Shown here in pieces: positions 1-9,074 of a DNA stretch of 64,000 bases (position 1 is the first letter of the stretch; every line of letters starts with the position of its first letter). The notes under the pieces are model-generated. The model did not search any database and was not told the origin of the DNA. It saw only the letters and a list, made by a program, of their open reading frames with translations. Source of the DNA: Mucilaginibacter kameinonensis (lineage in GTDB: Bacteria; Bacteroidota; Bacteroidia; Sphingobacteriales; Sphingobacteriaceae); the NCBI RefSeq assembly GCF_003675385.1, contig NZ_RCWZ01000004.1:248001-312000 (forward strand), read 5' to 3'. A program made the position numbers and the translations under genes.

Positions 1-1
1 C

Positions 2-640
2 TATTATTTCAACAAAAAGGGGCATCAAAACAGTCTTGAGAGCTATGCTATTCCTAATGAAAATGATGTGCTCTGCAATTTTGAAGTTAACGCATCACTC
101 AAAAAAGCTTTTGACCTGCAACCAGGTTTTGTTGCTAAATTAAGTACCGAAACCGGCGTTACCGAAGATTGGGAAGTTTTTAAGGACGCGGCAAACCAAT
201 CATACATCTACAGCAAAACCACAGACGCGGCAGCCTATTTTATCAATAACGGCACCATGTTTTACTTCACCAGCTTTTATGGCGATAAAACATCATTGCT
301 TTACTATTTTTATCTGGCGGCTTATAAAGTTATTTTTAATGATGCCGGGTATGTCCAGGCTGGTGATGATCTGCCGGTGCCACTTACCAATAATAAAATA
401 TTGCTTTGGTTACAGGATTTTGCGGCACCTTTTTACAGGTTTATCAGCATAAAATATAAAAGTGGCATCCAGGTAAAAAAAACAGGATTGAACGTTGTAT
501 CCAGGCAATACCAGGAAATTGCAGGCAAAACCAGGCCGCTTAGCGAGGCGACGATTTTTGTTGAGCATGGCAACCTGCAAGCCTTCATTATAAACATAAA
601 CAACCGGCATATTGAAGCACAATGGAGTACAGAAAATTAA
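2..640 (+). CDS. Unrecognised protein, 5' end outside the window
   Basis: The reading frame is open to the left edge of the window, so the gene starts upstream; the GTG at position 68 is an internal codon and not a likely start. About 212 codons are visible. The visible part is rich in Tyr, Phe and Asn, with no clear signal peptide, membrane segment or motif that I recognise. Its last 19 bases overlap the start of the next gene at 622, which points to translational coupling and a shared operon with the two TPR proteins downstream. The operon contains a TPR/outer-membrane barrel protein, so a role in export or at the envelope is possible, but that is inference only. Confidence 0.6.
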   Translation, partial: YYFNKKGHQNSLESYAIPNENDVLCNFEVNASLKKAFDLQPGFVAKLSTETGVTEDWEVFKDAANQSYIYSKTTDAAAYFINNGTMFYFTSFYGDKTSLLYYFYLAAYKVIFNDAGYVQAGDDLPVPLTNNKILLWLQDFAAPFYRFISIKYKSGIQVKKTGLNVVSRQYQEIAGKTRPLSEATIFVEHGNLQAFIININNRHIEAQWSTEN

Positions 641-1800
641 CCATCATTTTTGTCCTGCTATTCGCTGTTCTTGTTGCTCATGCGCAAGACATTGGCGTAG
701 TTGTGCCCGATAGCACCGTCGATCAGCTATACAACGCCGGTAACTGGAAACAACTCATCAACTTTGTAAATAAAACAGTTACAGACAGCACGGACTCGCC
801 GGCTTTGCACTTTAAAGTTGGATATGCCTACATGCTTACCGGAAACTACAAAGCGGCTATCAGCCAGTTTAACCGGGTCTTAGTAAAAGAACCGCAAAAC
901 ACAACTGCCCGCCTGTATAATTATTATTGCAATACTTACATCAACAATAACGGCGCAGCATTTTACAGCGCATCGCGTTTAGACCAGGAAACCTTACGAG
1001 GCATTAAGTTATCTCCCTACGGCTTAACCGACGCTACGCTGGAAAGCGGCATAAAACTCCCCGCCAATAACGAGCGGGATAATGGTTTTTTTGAGCGTGC
1101 GGGTATTGGGGCGAGGCTGTTCTGGCGTTTACAGCTTGATCAGTCGTTCATATTTTTTAAGCAGAATATTTTCCGGTCGGGGTTTATTGATTATAAAAAC
1201 CAGGTTGGCCGAACCGACAAACAAACCGAATATTATGTTAGGGCGAAGTATTCACTGGCAAAAAACATCAGCCTGATTGGGGCATATCATTACCTGCATA
1301 CCAGTTACCGCAGCAATATCAATCAAAGCAATCTCGGTTTATTTGGTATAAAATACGATACCCGCTATATTGATTTGCAGGGCGATATTAACTGGGGAAA
1401 GCTGATTGACAAAACTTTAAAACAATATGATGCCAAAGTGGATTTTTATCCATTAGGAAACCTCAATTTATACACCATGAGCAGGGCATCAATACTAAAT
1501 TTAAGCGGGGTTCATACTTTTATTTATAGCCAGTCGGTTGGGTTTAAGGTACTGGATAAAACCTGGCTGGAATCGGCTGCTACCTTTGGCAACCAGGATG
1601 ATTACCTTGATGCCGATGGTTTGTATGTTTACAATTCTATCGACCCTACAAAATTTAAATGCGGGGAAAGCGTTTTTTACCAGATAGGTAACCATGCCTT
1701 ACTGAATTTAAATTACTTTTACGAAAAGAAAACAGACATTTACCGCGCTGTTAAGTACAACCAAAACTCTGTCACGTTAGGCATAACATGGAAATTTTAA
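622..1800 (+). CDS. TPR plus outer-membrane beta-barrel protein, YaiO-like
   Basis: 392 aa. An N-terminal signal peptide (about residues 1-21, ending AHAQ) is followed by a short tetratricopeptide-type helical part (about residues 35-110, with the pattern FKVGYAYMLTGNYKAAISQF). The rest has alternating aromatic/polar strands typical of an outer-membrane barrel and ends in Phe (GITWKF), as barrel proteins do. This layout resembles YaiO-type proteins, which sit in the outer membrane and often accompany exopolysaccharide machinery; family assignment is by architecture only. It overlaps the gene before it by 19 bases and the one after it by 13, so the three are very probably co-translated. Confidence 0.65.
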   Translation: MEYRKLTIIFVLLFAVLVAHAQDIGVVVPDSTVDQLYNAGNWKQLINFVNKTVTDSTDSPALHFKVGYAYMLTGNYKAAISQFNRVLVKEPQNTTARLYNYYCNTYINNNGAAFYSASRLDQETLRGIKLSPYGLTDATLESGIKLPANNERDNGFFERAGIGARLFWRLQLDQSFIFFKQNIFRSGFIDYKNQVGRTDKQTEYYVRAKYSLAKNISLIGAYHYLHTSYRSNINQSNLGLFGIKYDTRYIDLQGDINWGKLIDKTLKQYDAKVDFYPLGNLNLYTMSRASILNLSGVHTFIYSQSVGFKVLDKTWLESAATFGNQDDYLDADGLYVYNSIDPTKFKCGESVFYQIGNHALLNLNYFYEKKTDIYRAVKYNQNSVTLGITWKF

Positions 1801-2408
1801 AGAAAACGTTTACAGCTATACTTTTACTTGCTTTTGCAGCACAACTGCAGGCGCAAACAAACGCGGTGCTGCAAAAGGCTTTTCACAACAGTTATACTAA
1901 CGAATTAAACAAAAACTACGTAGCCGCCATTGCCGATATCTATCCATACTATTCGGAAAATAATTATGAAATAACCATCAGGCTGGGCTGGCTCAATTAC
2001 CTTAATAAAAACTACACGGCTTCGCAAAGCTATTATCAAAAAGCCATAACACTGAAACCCAGCTCGGTTGAGGCTAAATTTGGCTATGTAAAACCCCTCT
2101 CCTTTTTGCAAAGCTGGGATAAGGTTCTGGAGCAATATCTTGCCATATTGAAAATAGATCCGCAAAATACCCAGGCCAATTATTGGGGCGGCGTAATTTA
2201 TTATAACCGCAAACAATACGAACCGGCCATTAAACTTTTCAGGACAGTGGTAACGCTTTACCCTTTTGATTATGACGGCAATCACATGCTGGGTTGGTCT
2301 ATGCTGATGGCCGGCAAAAAAGCCGAAGCAAAGCCTTTTTTTGAAAAAGCCCTGATCATTAAACCCGCCGATGCTTCAAGTACCGATGGTTTAGCCCGGT
2401 GTAATTAA
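1788..2408 (+). CDS. Periplasmic TPR-repeat protein
   Basis: 206 aa with an N-terminal signal peptide (cleavage near LQAQ, residue 23). At least three tetratricopeptide-like units follow, for example IRLGWLNYLNKNYTASQSYY, YWGGVIYYNRKQYEPAIKLF and HMLGWSMLMAGKKAEAKPFF, so most of the mature protein is a helical scaffold. TPR proteins act as protein-protein adaptors; no enzymatic motif is visible. The start codon lies 13 bases inside the preceding barrel gene, which suggests that the two products are made together and may form one envelope complex. The partner and substrate cannot be told from sequence. Confidence 0.7.
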   Translation: MEILKKTFTAILLLAFAAQLQAQTNAVLQKAFHNSYTNELNKNYVAAIADIYPYYSENNYEITIRLGWLNYLNKNYTASQSYYQKAITLKPSSVEAKFGYVKPLSFLQSWDKVLEQYLAILKIDPQNTQANYWGGVIYYNRKQYEPAIKLFRTVVTLYPFDYDGNHMLGWSMLMAGKKAEAKPFFEKALIIKPADASSTDGLARCN

Positions 2409-2595
2409 TAGCGTTAACATTTTTTATTGTAGAGACGAAAATCTTTTCAACAGCCTCCACCAACCTCTTCATACATCGATTTAAATCCTGCATTCATCGA
2501 TACATCTCCCTACGGGCCAATTTTCCAATTTAATTTTAATTAAACCTGTCCACAAAAAGGCAGCGCTAATTATCAATTTAAATTAAATCAAGAAA

Positions 2596-3489
2596 ATGAA
2601 ATCCTTTTACGCTACACTAATGGTGTTGGGTACAGTTATCTGCCTGGCATCATGCAAAAAGGAGAACGCCTCAAAATCAGGTTCAACCGGCGTTTCTTCA
2701 TCAGCCATTAGCTCAACGGGTGCTATTGCTATCAGCCTTGCATCCGGAAGTACCGATAGTGTTTATATGGTTGGCTGCTATGGCAGGCATAATCAAATAG
2801 ATACCGTTGCTTCAAGTGCCTTACCAACCGCTATAGGCACCTACCTTACAGCCAATTACAGCGGCTACACTTTTAAAAAGGCATATGCCATTGATAGCGC
2901 AAGCACCGTTGTTAACTACGTTGTAGTTATAAAATACAACAGTGCCCTTGTTGGCCTTAAATTTACAGCTGCCGGCACCTTTGTAAACATCCTTGAACAA
3001 CGCGAAGGCATGGACCTTAAAGGACAAGGCTGGCATATGGGAGGCCCTTTTGACAACCGCGACGGCAAACACCGCGACACTGTTGCAATTTCGGCATTGC
3101 CTGCTGCTGTGAGCAGTTACTTTTCGGCAACCTATCCAACAGATACCTTGCTGCATGCTTCTGTAGCCCCCGACAATGTTTATATCTTGATCAGCAAAAA
3201 CGGCGTACTTTATTCAACCGCTGTAACTGCCGCAGGCAAACTGGTTAAACGTGTTCAAATTGAAAAACACGATTTAAGACATGCCGCTGTTACCGAAGCA
3301 AACCTTCCGGCAGCTATTGCTACATACCTAACCACTACCTATCCCGGTTATGTATTTGACAAAGCATTTTCTGAAACATCCAACGGTACCTTACAAGGTT
3401 ACGTTGTGTTCATTACATCAAACAGTACCAGGTACGCGATAATTTTTAACGCTTCGGGTACATTTGTTAAAGCCCTGCCTATCCACTAA
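2596..3489 (+). CDS. Lipoprotein with three PepSY-like repeats
   Basis: 297 aa. The N-terminus is a lipoprotein signal with the lipobox LASC (Cys20), followed by Lys-Lys-Glu and a Ser-rich linker. Three copies of a domain of about 60 residues follow (about 75-140, 163-230 and 236-297), each beginning with a version of LPxAIxxYLxxxYPGYxFxKA and ending in a strand with xGTFVK or xGKLVK. This is the pattern of the PepSY-like, beta-lactamase-inhibitor-like domain (PF11396 type) common in Bacteroidota surface proteins of unknown function. It stands alone, 187 bases after the TPR operon, and is followed by a strong hairpin terminator. The second repeat has lost part of its middle strand compared with the other two. 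Confidence 0.7.
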   Translation: MKSFYATLMVLGTVICLASCKKENASKSGSTGVSSSAISSTGAIAISLASGSTDSVYMVGCYGRHNQIDTVASSALPTAIGTYLTANYSGYTFKKAYAIDSASTVVNYVVVIKYNSALVGLKFTAAGTFVNILEQREGMDLKGQGWHMGGPFDNRDGKHRDTVAISALPAAVSSYFSATYPTDTLLHASVAPDNVYILISKNGVLYSTAVTAAGKLVKRVQIEKHDLRHAAVTEANLPAAIATYLTTTYPGYVFDKAFSETSNGTLQGYVVFITSNSTRYAIIFNASGTFVKALPIH

Positions 3490-3511
3490 ACAAAAGATCA
3501 TAGCGCTGTTG

Positions 3512-3543
3512 GTAAGCCATGTTTTTAACTAAACATGGCTTAC
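3512..3543 (+). terminator. Strong hairpin terminator, probably bidirectional
   Basis: A perfect 13-bp stem (GTAAGCCATGTTT paired with AAACATGGCTTAC) closes a 6-base loop, starting 22 bases after the stop of the PepSY-like lipoprotein. It is followed by TTGCTTTTAT, and lies between convergent genes, so it can serve the lipoprotein on the plus strand and the gldM end on the minus strand. Confidence 0.8.
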
Positions 3544-3679
3544 TTGCTTTTATATAAAATAAAGCTAAAAGCTACCCGATCATTTAACCTCCATAGTTTT
3601 GCACTCAGCAATCAACAAATTTGATAGTCGGACTATTGGCGATTTAACCTTTGACCTTTCGCCTTTAACCTTAAAAGCC

Positions 3680-5215
3680 CTAATTGGCTGTCAAAGCCAC
3701 GGGGGCCAATTGTCTCGGCGCTCCATCCGGGCCAACCGCTATAATGTTATCAAAAATTACGTGCGAGCCCGGTTTGATACTACTGAGCGAGGCCTGCATT
3801 TCATTGCTTAGGGCATTTCCAGAGGTAACCTGTACCGATGCACTCTCGCGCGGATTGGCAATGATCAAACTGAAACGGGTGATCTTAAACCGGGCATCAA
3901 AATCAAAATTATCCAGCGTAGCATAAATGGCATCCTGCGCCTTTAACGCTACGGTTGGAACGCCACCGCCCGATCTGCCCGAAAATTTAGCGATAGGGTC
4001 CGGGATTCTTTTGGCCCGGAACTGTGTGCGGCTCAACACTTCCGTTTTACCGGGAAAAATCTCTGCCGATACCGTTACCGTTACCATGCCGGGAGTGTTT
4101 ACCCTGGCTACATATTTACCCGAAGTACCACTTAATGTACCTGCCGAAATACCTATCCTGATATTTTTTGAAGGGATGCCAGGCACAGATACCGACACAG
4201 GATTATCCACGCCGATATAAAAAACATTCATCTTATCCGGCGATACCACTGCCGACGGCCGGGCAACCATATACTGCTGCTCCGGCGTGGTATAGGTTTT
4301 TATGCTGCCATCGGTTTGTTTTACCTTGATAGTTCCTTTCCAGCTGAAAACACCTTCCTTACTTGTTGAAGCATTATATACGCCCCGGCCATCGGTAACG
4401 TTGATCGGACTGCCGCCAACCTCCATTTGCGGGGTCGACCGGGAATCATAGGCAGTTAAAAAAACCTGGGCCTTGTAAGGTTGTCCCTGAATAAGGTATG
4501 AAGTTGGCGCTACGGCCACCGCCTCAAACTTATCCAGGTTAACAATGGCCCTGTCCATCTTGCCCAGGATCTTTTTCACCACTTCCGACTCGGCATTTTT
4601 ATTATCGGCCTGTATTTTTGAAAGTATAGTAAAATCTGCCGTTAAGGGTACGCCCTCGCCAAAATTCAGTTCCTCCCAGGTTTTGGCGTTTCCGTTATGC
4701 TTAACAGGATCATTGGCGCTCAGCGTAAATGATACCGCGCTGCTATCGTCCTTGCCCAGCAGCAGCTTAAGCTTTTCGCGGGTATCGTTGATCTTTTCTT
4801 TGAGCGCTTTTGCCCTTTTTTTGTTAATCATCACATTATAACCTATATCCAGGTTATCCCGCTCCTTTAAATCGCCGGTAAGTTCATCATAGCCCGAACT
4901 TTGCTTAACAAGCTCGTTCTTGATCTGGGTAATGAGATCATTTAACTCGGCACTTACCCTTTGGGCCGCTTTTGCCTTTTGGTAGATGGGCGCTGCCCTT
5001 TCGGGCGATTCTTTAAGCCGGGTTTGTTCAAAAGCCGTAAACAATTGCTGCACCGAATTACCAACGTTAGCCGCCGATGCGGTTAAGCTATCGTTGATGG
5101 TTTTAAAGGCATCTAAAATAGAGGAAGACACATTTAGCGCCAGCATTGCCAACAGCACCAGGTACATGATATTGATCATCTTTTGCCTGGTGGTTTCTTT
5201 TCCTGCAATAGCCAT
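3680..5215 (-). CDS. gldM: Gliding motility / T9SS motor protein GldM
   Basis: 511 aa. One transmembrane helix lies near the N-terminus (about residues 13-33, MYLVLLAMLALNVSSSILDA), followed by a long coiled, helical periplasmic part and beta-sandwich domains to the C-terminus, as in GldM/PorM. In known systems GldM pairs with GldL in the inner membrane to form the proton-driven motor that powers type IX secretion and gliding, and its periplasmic shaft reaches the GldK-GldN ring. It is the last gene of a five-gene minus-strand operon and follows gldL by 49 bases. Length is normal for the family (about 510-520 aa). Confidence 0.92.
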   Translation of the reverse strand: MAIAGKETTRQKMINIMYLVLLAMLALNVSSSILDAFKTINDSLTASAANVGNSVQQLFTAFEQTRLKESPERAAPIYQKAKAAQRVSAELNDLITQIKNELVKQSSGYDELTGDLKERDNLDIGYNVMINKKRAKALKEKINDTREKLKLLLGKDDSSAVSFTLSANDPVKHNGNAKTWEELNFGEGVPLTADFTILSKIQADNKNAESEVVKKILGKMDRAIVNLDKFEAVAVAPTSYLIQGQPYKAQVFLTAYDSRSTPQMEVGGSPINVTDGRGVYNASTSKEGVFSWKGTIKVKQTDGSIKTYTTPEQQYMVARPSAVVSPDKMNVFYIGVDNPVSVSVPGIPSKNIRIGISAGTLSGTSGKYVARVNTPGMVTVTVSAEIFPGKTEVLSRTQFRAKRIPDPIAKFSGRSGGGVPTVALKAQDAIYATLDNFDFDARFKITRFSLIIANPRESASVQVTSGNALSNEMQASLSSIKPGSHVIFDNIIAVGPDGAPRQLAPVALTAN

Positions 5216-5264
5216 TTCTTTTTCTGATAAAAATTTAAACTAAACCATTAATACCAGTCTGCAA

Positions 5265-6062
5265 TTACATGCGGGGCTGGTTCATAGCCGAAAGCATATT
5301 GGCATAAAAAACATTTAATGCCGATATATTTTTGGCCAGCTTGTTAACCTCGTCCTTAAACTGCCTGCTGTCATCTGCTGATTCATTAAGGTTTTGCAGG
5401 GTTTTGCTTAGTCCATGATAGAAGTTATTTACCTGTTTCAGGTTTTCATCAGCACCCTTCAGTTCCGACTCATACAGGGCATTAAGTTGTACCAGGTTGC
5501 CTGTAAGCTTTGCCACCTGGTGCTGATAAGCATTGGTATCGGCCCGGCTATCGACAATGGCCGAAAGGCCTGATGTGGCCCGCTCAAAAGCAATCCCAAA
5601 TAAGTCAAATTTGGATGCGGCCTGCTTTAGCTTTACCGAAAACTCATCGGTACCCAATGATACATCAGCAATAGTATTGATGCGGTCAACCTTTTCGGCA
5701 AAAACTTTCAGGCCTTCGCCAAGCCTGCTTATGCTTAGCTCGTTCAAATCAGCATCGGTTAAAAGCTTATCAAGCGCTGCTGTTTGACCACCCGCCACAG
5801 GCATCATTCGTGATTTATTTACCGGCCCTCCATCATAATCAACAGCCAGTTCGGGGTATACCCTTTCCCATTCAGGTTCCTGCGCCGGTGGGAAAAATCC
5901 GAGGGTAAAAAACAGCATGGCCTCTACCGTAAGTCCCAGGCCTATCATATAGGTACCCGCCTGGCCACCCCAGTGGTTAATTTTAAACATAGCACCAAGA
6001 ATTACGATACTGGCACCCCATGATATGGCTACGTGAAGCCAGTTAATTTTGCTCTTTTTCAT
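5265..6062 (-). CDS. gldL: Gliding motility / T9SS motor protein GldL
   Basis: 265 aa. Two N-terminal membrane helices (about residues 9-24 and 35-53) include the family-typical ASIVILGAMFKINHWGG stretch and a Glu in the second helix (LTVEAMLFF), which in known GldL is part of the proton path. The rest is a helical cytoplasmic domain. It works with GldM as the inner-membrane motor of the type IX secretion system. It lies 26 bases downstream of the barrel gene and 49 bases upstream of gldM. In Flavobacterium gldL directly follows gldK; here gldN and a barrel gene come between. Confidence 0.92.
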   Translation of the reverse strand: MKKSKINWLHVAISWGASIVILGAMFKINHWGGQAGTYMIGLGLTVEAMLFFTLGFFPPAQEPEWERVYPELAVDYDGGPVNKSRMMPVAGGQTAALDKLLTDADLNELSISRLGEGLKVFAEKVDRINTIADVSLGTDEFSVKLKQAASKFDLFGIAFERATSGLSAIVDSRADTNAYQHQVAKLTGNLVQLNALYESELKGADENLKQVNNFYHGLSKTLQNLNESADDSRQFKDEVNKLAKNISALNVFYANMLSAMNQPRM

Positions 6063-6088
6063 GTTCTTAATATTTAAAGGTTAATCAA

Positions 6089-6715
6089 TTAAAATCTGTA
6101 GTAGAGTGTAAGCCCTGCGTTCATACCCGGTAATAAACCACGCAAACCGCTGCTTACTTTTTGGGCCCTATCATCATAGGTTGATGTAGGTGAGCTGGTA
6201 GGAATAAAAAAACCGAAATCTGTACGGAGCCCTATACTGTGGCTCAGCCGCATATTGCCCAACCCTGTGCCTATGTACGGCCGCAGTTTCGACATGTAGA
6301 TGTAGTAATTGGGTACTGTGCCTATCCCCTCCCGGTACAGCGTATTGTTAAAATAATAGCTGATACCGGCCGATACATACCATTTGCGCGAAAGCCAATC
6401 GGCATTACCGTACAGCGGTTGCCAGTCAACAATACCATAAACAGATGTGCGGTTAAGGCCAAGGTCGCGGCCATTATATTGTACCGTAATATCGGGCACG
6501 GTATTGAAACCTATGCGGGCGTTAAACACCCTGCCAAAGGCGGATGATCCCTGCAGGCCTATACACTGTGTGCCCAATTGCAGGCCTATCGAGTTTTTTG
6601 GGAAGGCGCTGTATTCGGGTAACACCTGCGCGCTCGCCCTGCCACAATAGCCCAGGAAGCCCACAAAAAGCATCCACCACATAAAGTCTTTCAGTAATCT
6701 GATTTGCGTTGTCAT
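6089..6715 (-). CDS. Small outer-membrane barrel protein inserted in the gld operon
   Basis: 208 aa. A hydrophobic N-terminus acts as a signal (ending ASAQ, about residue 30). The remainder shows alternating strand patterns with many Tyr, Gly and Asn and ends in a C-terminal aromatic (LTLYYRF), which is the hallmark of an outer-membrane barrel. Its start overlaps the gldN stop by 4 bases (ATGA), so it is translationally coupled to gldN. PorP/SprF proteins accompany T9SS genes but are about 300 aa; this one is shorter and I cannot place it in that family with certainty. A role as outer-membrane partner of this T9SS copy is inferred from position. Confidence 0.65.
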   Translation of the reverse strand: MTTQIRLLKDFMWWMLFVGFLGYCGRASAQVLPEYSAFPKNSIGLQLGTQCIGLQGSSAFGRVFNARIGFNTVPDITVQYNGRDLGLNRTSVYGIVDWQPLYGNADWLSRKWYVSAGISYYFNNTLYREGIGTVPNYYIYMSKLRPYIGTGLGNMRLSHSIGLRTDFGFFIPTSSPTSTYDDRAQKVSSGLRGLLPGMNAGLTLYYRF

Positions 6716-7620
6716 GGCTTTTCCTCCTTATTATTTTGAGTTTGATTAACCAGGTTTTTATCATTAATTCCCCGTGGATTTTTCCAGATATTTTTCTTCA
6801 GATCGGCTATCTTTTGCTGCAGCTTAAGCGCCTCGGGGCTACCCGGATCCAGCTGCCCGCTTTCGGCATTACCGGGCGAAAATTGCCTGATGAGATATGC
6901 CGAAAACTTTTGCTGCATAAAAACATCATCAAGCGTTACGTCGAAGATCCCCTTATCGGGTTCGCTCACGTCCTCCTGTACCAACGCGAAACGCAACTGC
7001 GGGAAGTAGAGCCAGAATGCCGGGGCCGATGCCATATTTCCCGGCAGATCGGCCGTGCCGGTGATGTTCATCATTGGGGCAAGGCCGATAATGCGGGTAT
7101 CCACCTTACCCCGCTGCCTGTCGAAATAAACATCTTCCTCAATCCTGAAGCGGGTTATCCTGTCGGGATTAAAATCGTTGAGCACCATTTTTGATGAAAT
7201 CTGGTTGCCATCCTTATCAAACTTTGGCACCAGTACCGAGTCGGTAAAGCGCATGGAACCCTGTTTGGCGGTCAGCTTCTTTTTAAAATCATCTTTTTCA
7301 TAGGGCGTAAGCTTTCCGGTAGTTAAGCCCTTCATAATGGCTTCCATTAATGAATGACCGGGAATGGCCAATATAGCGTTCGAACTATCGGCCAGATCAA
7401 TAACCCGCCATATCCTGGCATACATCCTGATATTTGCCGGATTGGTTTTAGGATAAGGAAATGGCCTGGCCTGGCTCAGATCGGCCTTTTGCAGGTAGCT
7501 ATCAAACGATGGCAGCGTATCCGTTACCGTACTATCCGGCGCCGACTGCGCGAAATTTTTATGAATGCAGGTCCCCATAAGCAGTAGGATTACTGCAGTT
7601 ACTTTTTTCAGCATGTTCAT
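6712..7620 (-). CDS. gldN: Gliding motility / T9SS ring protein GldN
   Basis: 302 aa with a signal peptide (about residues 1-24). The family-typical segment RMYARIWRVIDLADSSN lies near residue 65, and FRIEEDVYFDRQRGKVDTRI in the middle matches the conserved GldN/PorN core. In known systems GldN and the lipoprotein GldK form a large periplasmic ring under the outer membrane that contacts GldM. It starts 5 bases after the gldK stop and overlaps the following barrel gene by 4 bases. The position directly after gldK, ahead of gldL and gldM, differs from the usual K-L-M-N order. Confidence 0.88.
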   Translation of the reverse strand: MNMLKKVTAVILLLMGTCIHKNFAQSAPDSTVTDTLPSFDSYLQKADLSQARPFPYPKTNPANIRMYARIWRVIDLADSSNAILAIPGHSLMEAIMKGLTTGKLTPYEKDDFKKKLTAKQGSMRFTDSVLVPKFDKDGNQISSKMVLNDFNPDRITRFRIEEDVYFDRQRGKVDTRIIGLAPMMNITGTADLPGNMASAPAFWLYFPQLRFALVQEDVSEPDKGIFDVTLDDVFMQQKFSAYLIRQFSPGNAESGQLDPGSPEALKLQQKIADLKKNIWKNPRGINDKNLVNQTQNNKEEKP

Positions 7621-7625
7621 GATTG

Positions 7626-8915
7626 TTACTTTTTGGTGTATTTCCTGGTTTTAACCTGTTCGCCGGTGAGTTCAAAGGCGGCCATCACACAGCGGAAACC
7701 GATATAGGAATGTGCGGCTTCCTGGTCATCAAAACTGCGGGTATCGGTGTTCAGCATTTCGCCATTATCTTTCCATGAGCCCCCGCGCACAACCTTACGC
7801 CGCATAAGCATGGCATCCTTACTTGTAGCATCGTACAGCAAAGCCGGGTTCAGGTCATTCACCAGCTGAGATGAGGAGGGGCTGTAAGCGTCAAGCGTCC
7901 ATTCAGATACGTTGCCGGCCATGTTATAAATTCCAAAAGCGTTTGGCGTGTATGAGGTTACGGGTAGCGTAAAGGTGGATCCGTCGCTGGCATAACTGCC
8001 CTCGCCCTGTTTAAAGTTAAGCGAAAGCTGCTCTTTACCGGTAGCCTTATCAACCGTGGTTTTTACCGTATGATCGGTAGTATCGTTGGGACTAAGCTTT
8101 GCTTCGGCAGCAAATTGCCATTGCGCCTCGGTAGGTAAACTAAAGCTAAGTTTAAAGTTGCGCAGGTTAGGATTGTTCCTGATCATAAGCCTGAGCTGTG
8201 TACCGCGCCAGTCGGCATAAGCCCGGGCCTGTTTCCAGGTTACCCCAACAACCGGGTTGTATTCGTAAATTTTGTTGGTGAAGTAATTGGCATCCATCAC
8301 AGTCATCTGGGCATTAGGAAAATCTGCCGACCAAACCGATTCATGCGGATAAACACTTACGGTATCCATCATGTACTCATTATTTTTTACGCCATCCATC
8401 CTGATGTAGTAAAACCGGTAAACAACAAGCTCCGGATTGGGCACCCGCACGCCGTTAATCATCGTCATCATCGGTGCCAGTTTCTCTTTAACTTCGAGCG
8501 GGGCCTTTTTCCAGAGGGGGGAAATCTTGTTAACCTTGCTCCAGTCTATCAGCCGTTGTTCCTTATTTGCGCTGCCAACGGTTGCGCCGGTTGCGGGCAT
8601 AAAAAAGGAGTCGTCGTGGAGATAGTCGGTAATAGCTACAGAATCGGCAACCCAGTTTACAAAAGCCTGGTACTGCTTATTGGTTACTTCGGTTTTGTCA
8701 ATAAAGAATGCGCTAACGCTTACCTTTCGCTGTTCGGCTTTGTCATCGTTCAGCATTTTGTACATGAACGTTCCCGACGGAATGTAAACCATCCCCTGCG
8801 GCGGGATAAGCCGTTTTACTGAAACAGCGCGTGTTTTGGGCGTATTATAAATACTTGGCTGGCAGGCGCTGAGCATCAGCAGCAGCAATCCTGTTATTGG
8901 AACAGACGATCTCAT
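7626..8915 (-). CDS. gldK: Gliding motility / T9SS lipoprotein GldK
   Basis: 429 aa. A lipobox LSAC (Cys18) marks it as an outer-membrane lipoprotein. The body is a formylglycine-generating-enzyme-like (SUMF1) fold, with MVYIPSGTFMYK near residue 42, FFIDKTEVTNKQYQAFVNW near residue 72 and the C-terminal VVRGGSWKDNGEMLNTDTR stretch. GldK/PorK use this fold structurally, in a ring with GldN, and not for formylglycine formation. It is the first gene of the five-gene operon and presumably carries the promoter in the 159-base gap upstream (8916-9074), where I see no clear TAnnTTTG box. Confidence 0.9.
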   Translation of the reverse strand: MRSSVPITGLLLLMLSACQPSIYNTPKTRAVSVKRLIPPQGMVYIPSGTFMYKMLNDDKAEQRKVSVSAFFIDKTEVTNKQYQAFVNWVADSVAITDYLHDDSFFMPATGATVGSANKEQRLIDWSKVNKISPLWKKAPLEVKEKLAPMMTMINGVRVPNPELVVYRFYYIRMDGVKNNEYMMDTVSVYPHESVWSADFPNAQMTVMDANYFTNKIYEYNPVVGVTWKQARAYADWRGTQLRLMIRNNPNLRNFKLSFSLPTEAQWQFAAEAKLSPNDTTDHTVKTTVDKATGKEQLSLNFKQGEGSYASDGSTFTLPVTSYTPNAFGIYNMAGNVSEWTLDAYSPSSSQLVNDLNPALLYDATSKDAMLMRRKVVRGGSWKDNGEMLNTDTRSFDDQEAAHSYIGFRCVMAAFELTGEQVKTRKYTKK

Positions 8916-9074
8916 TCGACAATTAATTAAAGATTAGTTAAGTCAGAATGATTTCATATGTGCTTATTGATTGTGTGGTTAAACAATAATCAAATATGAA
9001 TGAAGGTGCTGTTAAGAAGTGTTATGTGTCGATAAAGTATTTAATGTTATCGATGAACAGTCATTTTGTATGGT

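Noticed and set aside
3594..3601. TAGTTTTG matching the TAnnTTTG promoter box on the plus strand
   Set aside because: No plausible plus-strand gene follows; it points into the 3' end of gldM.
3599..3811. Plus-strand open frame of 70 codons
   Set aside because: It runs antisense into gldM, begins at a weak start and has no family resemblance.
6709..7194. 161-codon open frame antisense to gldN
   Set aside because: gldN on the other strand is a clear family match; the antisense frame is a shadow with no domain.
7626..8915. Reading GldK as a formylglycine-generating enzyme
   Set aside because: The SUMF1-like fold is structural in GldK, and the gene lies in the gld operon with a lipobox.
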